DNA of 64,000 bases, from positions 4,650,001 through 4,714,000 of the forward strand of contig NZ_CP136600.1 in assembly GCF_032911225.1 (NCBI RefSeq), written 5' to 3'. The translations under genes and the position numbers were made by a program. Below the pieces are notes generated by a model that was not told the DNA's origin, ran no database searches, and was given only the letters and a program-made list of their open reading frames with translations. Each line of letters starts with the position of its first letter. Within the stretch, counting starts at the first letter, position 1. Shown here in pieces: positions 62,091 through 64,000 of this stretch. The DNA is from Thalassotalea fonticola. Lineage in GTDB: Bacteria; Pseudomonadota; Gammaproteobacteria; Enterobacterales; Alteromonadaceae.

Positions 62091-62852
62091 ATGCAAAAAA
62101 CACCTACAGTCTCCATAATCATGGCTACCTATAATTCCTCTGGCTATCTAATGGATACAATAAACTCTATTCTTGAACAATCATATACCGATTGGGAACT
62201 ATTAATCACTGATGATTGTTCAAATGATGGCACCTATAGAATGCTAAGTGCTTTAACTGCAGAGCACGAAAATATTCATGTTTGGCAGAATAAAAAAAAT
62301 AGTGGCGCAGCAATTTCTCGAAATAATTCAATTGTTAATGCTAAGGGGCGATATATCGCTTTTTTAGATTCGGATGATATTTGGCATAATAAAAAACTTG
62401 AATTGCATTTACAGTATATGCAACAACATCAAGCAGGCTTGTCATTTACCAGTTATGAACTTATTGATGAAAACTCTGCTCCGTTACAAAAAATTGTTGA
62501 TAAACAAGATTTAGGCTGGGTTGATTATCAAAATTTGCTGAAGAAAAAAGCAACGTTTGGTTGCTCTACCGTTATTGTTGATACAAATTTAACGGGTGAC
62601 TTTCAAATGCCGTTATTACGTACAGGGCAAGATTATGCTACTTGGTTAATGCTAATTAAGCGAGTCGATAAAGCATTGCATTTTCCACAAACACTAACAA
62701 GTTACCGAATAACACCCGGGTCAATTTCGCGAAATAAATTTAAAAAAGCTAAGCGACAATGGCAAATTTATCGTCAGCAAGAACACTTGAATCTTTATAA
62801 TGCACTGATTAATTTCCTGTTTTACGCTTACCGGGCAGTATTTCGTAGATAG
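62091..62852 (+). CDS. GT2-family glycosyltransferase
   Basis: 253 residues. Complete GT-A domain: TVSIIMATYNSSGYLMDTI, ELLITDDCSNDGTY, NSGAAISRNNSIVNAKGRYIAFLDSDD (metal Asp93-Ser-Asp95) and GQDYATWLMLIKRV near 182 as the acceptor-side motif. The family (WecA-linked, RfaG-like context) typically adds single hexoses or N-acetylhexosamines. Starts 26 bases after the previous gene. Confidence 0.92.
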   Translation: MQKTPTVSIIMATYNSSGYLMDTINSILEQSYTDWELLITDDCSNDGTYRMLSALTAEHENIHVWQNKKNSGAAISRNNSIVNAKGRYIAFLDSDDIWHNKKLELHLQYMQQHQAGLSFTSYELIDENSAPLQKIVDKQDLGWVDYQNLLKKKATFGCSTVIVDTNLTGDFQMPLLRTGQDYATWLMLIKRVDKALHFPQTLTSYRITPGSISRNKFKKAKRQWQIYRQQEHLNLYNALINFLFYAYRAVFRR

Positions 62853-62913
62853 AAACAAAAATACCTATTATAATCTTTAGAGTTAAAAATGTTTTTTTAA
62901 AGAGATTAAAATC

Positions 62914-63870
62914 ATGCATTACGATGTATTTAATGGCGATGCCGATGGTATTTTAGCCTTGCTGCAATTACGTTTAGCAGAGCCAAAAGAAACAGCTCTT
63001 ATTACCGGTGTTAAAAGAGATATTTCATTAGTTAAGCAGGTTGATGTTGGACAGGCAACTAGTGTAACTGTGCTTGATGTATCAATGGAAAAAAATACAG
63101 GTGCACTATCAGAACTTCTAGCAAATGATATTCCTGTTTTTTATGTTGATCACCATCGTACAGGTGACATTCCAGAATCTCCTTTATTAACTTCATTAGT
63201 TAATACTTCTCCAGATGTTTGTACTAGTTTATTAGTAAATGATTACTTAAAGGGTAAACATCATCTATGGGCCATTGCTGCGGCATACGGTGATAACCTT
63301 AAAAAGGTTGCAGCACGCCATTGTGTTTTGAATGGTGTTGGCAGCCAATTATCTACTCAATTAGAAGCTTTAGGGACCTATGTAAATTATAACGGCTATG
63401 GTCGCACTACCGATGATTTGCATTACCACCCTGCTGATTTATATCAAAAGCTTTTAGCTTATGAACATCCAGAAAATCTGTTTTCTAATAAATCATCACT
63501 TTTTTATGACTTGGAATCTGCCTATGAGCAAGATATGAATATGGCTCAAACTGCTGAGGTATTGTTTGATAATAATATTTGTAAAGTGGTTTGTCTTGAT
63601 GATGCGCCATGGTCTCGCCGAGTAAGTGGTGTATTTGGCAATGAGCTTGCAAACCAATCGCCAGATAAAGCTCATGGCGTGTTAACTCGAAATTTAGATC
63701 ATAGCTATACTGTTAGTGTGCGCGCCCCTTTAAATAACAAACAAGGGGCTGATGAGGTGTGTATTCGGTTTCCTACTGGTGGTGGTCGTGCAGGCGCTGC
63801 TGGTATTAATGCATTGCCAGAAGAGCAGATTGAGACATTCATTTCTGTGTTACAGAATTATTATGATTAG
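62914..63870 (+). CDS. DHH-family phosphoesterase-like protein
   Basis: 318 residues. The DHH-superfamily motifs are present: HYDVFNGDADGI at 2-13, LDVSMEK, DHH at 79-81 and a C-terminal GGG-containing RFPTGGGRAGAAGI (DHHA1-like) near 288. Manganese-dependent DHH enzymes cleave phosphodiesters in nucleotides or RNA. Its presence in a polysaccharide locus is unexplained; it may act on nucleotide by-products such as PAP from the sulfotransferase, but that is speculation. Confidence 0.85.
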   Translation: MHYDVFNGDADGILALLQLRLAEPKETALITGVKRDISLVKQVDVGQATSVTVLDVSMEKNTGALSELLANDIPVFYVDHHRTGDIPESPLLTSLVNTSPDVCTSLLVNDYLKGKHHLWAIAAAYGDNLKKVAARHCVLNGVGSQLSTQLEALGTYVNYNGYGRTTDDLHYHPADLYQKLLAYEHPENLFSNKSSLFYDLESAYEQDMNMAQTAEVLFDNNICKVVCLDDAPWSRRVSGVFGNELANQSPDKAHGVLTRNLDHSYTVSVRAPLNNKQGADEVCIRFPTGGGRAGAAGINALPEEQIETFISVLQNYYD

Positions 63871-63942
63871 AGCCTGAAGCAAGTTCAGGAAATAATATAG
63901 TGTTGTTGACCTCGATGATGCTTATTTTTATATGGAATTATT

Positions 63943-64000
63943 ATGAGTTTATTAATTACCGGTGGGTCCGGTTATATTGGCAGCCATACGGTTGTTGAGT
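63943..64000 (+). CDS. galE: UDP-glucose 4-epimerase, N-terminal fragment (continues past window)
   Basis: Starts MSLLITGGSGYIGSHTVVE with the GGxGxxG NAD motif, the typical GalE start. The frame runs off the right edge after 19 codons. Would supply UDP-Gal or UDP-GalNAc for the glycan. Confidence 0.8.
   Translation, partial: MSLLITGGSGYIGSHTVVE

Overview
The window looks like the chromosome of a low-GC marine gammaproteobacterium of the Alteromonadales, most likely Colwelliaceae (Colwellia/Thalassotalea type). This is inferred from the AT-rich coding style, the ribH-nusB-thiL-pgpA and etfBA/ETF-QO arrangements, the PsrA-like sites at the etf promoters and many short dispersed palindromes between genes. 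I saw no prophage, IS transposase, CRISPR array, rRNA or tRNA.

Region 1 (1-10 kb) is mixed accessory material: the end of a TonB-dependent receptor, a small secreted protein, a Tat-exported intradiol dioxygenase, an SseA-type sulfurtransferase, an unknown membrane protein behind operator-like palindromes, a frameshifted small membrane ORF, a sulfatase-family protein with substituted active-site residues, two secreted hypotheticals, a LysR regulator and a RutE-like nitroreductase.

Region 2 (10-32 kb) is a catabolic island of three parts. (a) A plus-strand operon at 11.3-16.8 kb encodes an FAA-family hydrolase, a one-domain extradiol-type dioxygenase, an alpha/beta hydrolase, a ThDP-dependent decarboxylase-like enzyme and an aldehyde dehydrogenase; it is followed by an FCD-GntR regulator and a polyferredoxin-like membrane protein. 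It looks like a ring-cleavage pathway for an unidentified substrate. (b) A minus-strand operon at 18.9-23.5 kb encodes an MFS transporter, an aspartate-dehydrogenase-like enzyme, a VOC protein, a TauE/SafE permease, an adrenodoxin-type ferredoxin and a 3-hydroxyanthranilate dioxygenase. (c) A plus-strand operon at 23.9-31.3 kb is a complete nba-type 3-hydroxyanthranilate pathway in the order nbaE-H-J-I-G-F-C-D, running from 3-hydroxyanthranilate to pyruvate and acetyl-CoA. Palindromes of the form TTGT-NN-ACA(A/T) in front of (a) and (b), and near the GntR gene, suggest that (a) and (b) form one regulon.

Region 3 (32-41 kb) is housekeeping: a YciH/SUI1 protein, electron-transfer flavoprotein and its quinone oxidoreductase, riboflavin (ribH), nusB, thiamine (thiL), phospholipid (pgpA) and a POT peptide transporter.

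Region 4 (41-64 kb) is a surface-polysaccharide locus: WecA-type initiating transferase, a lipoprotein, KpsD/M/T/E-like ABC-dependent export genes, wecB and wecC (UDP-ManNAcA supply), and a distinctly more AT-rich block of large multidomain glycosyltransferases, a methyltransferase, an alpha/beta-hydrolase-fold protein and a sulfotransferase, then two small GT2 enzymes, a DHH phosphoesterase and the start of galE. Together these predict an acidic, possibly sulfated or methylated capsule exported by an ABC route.
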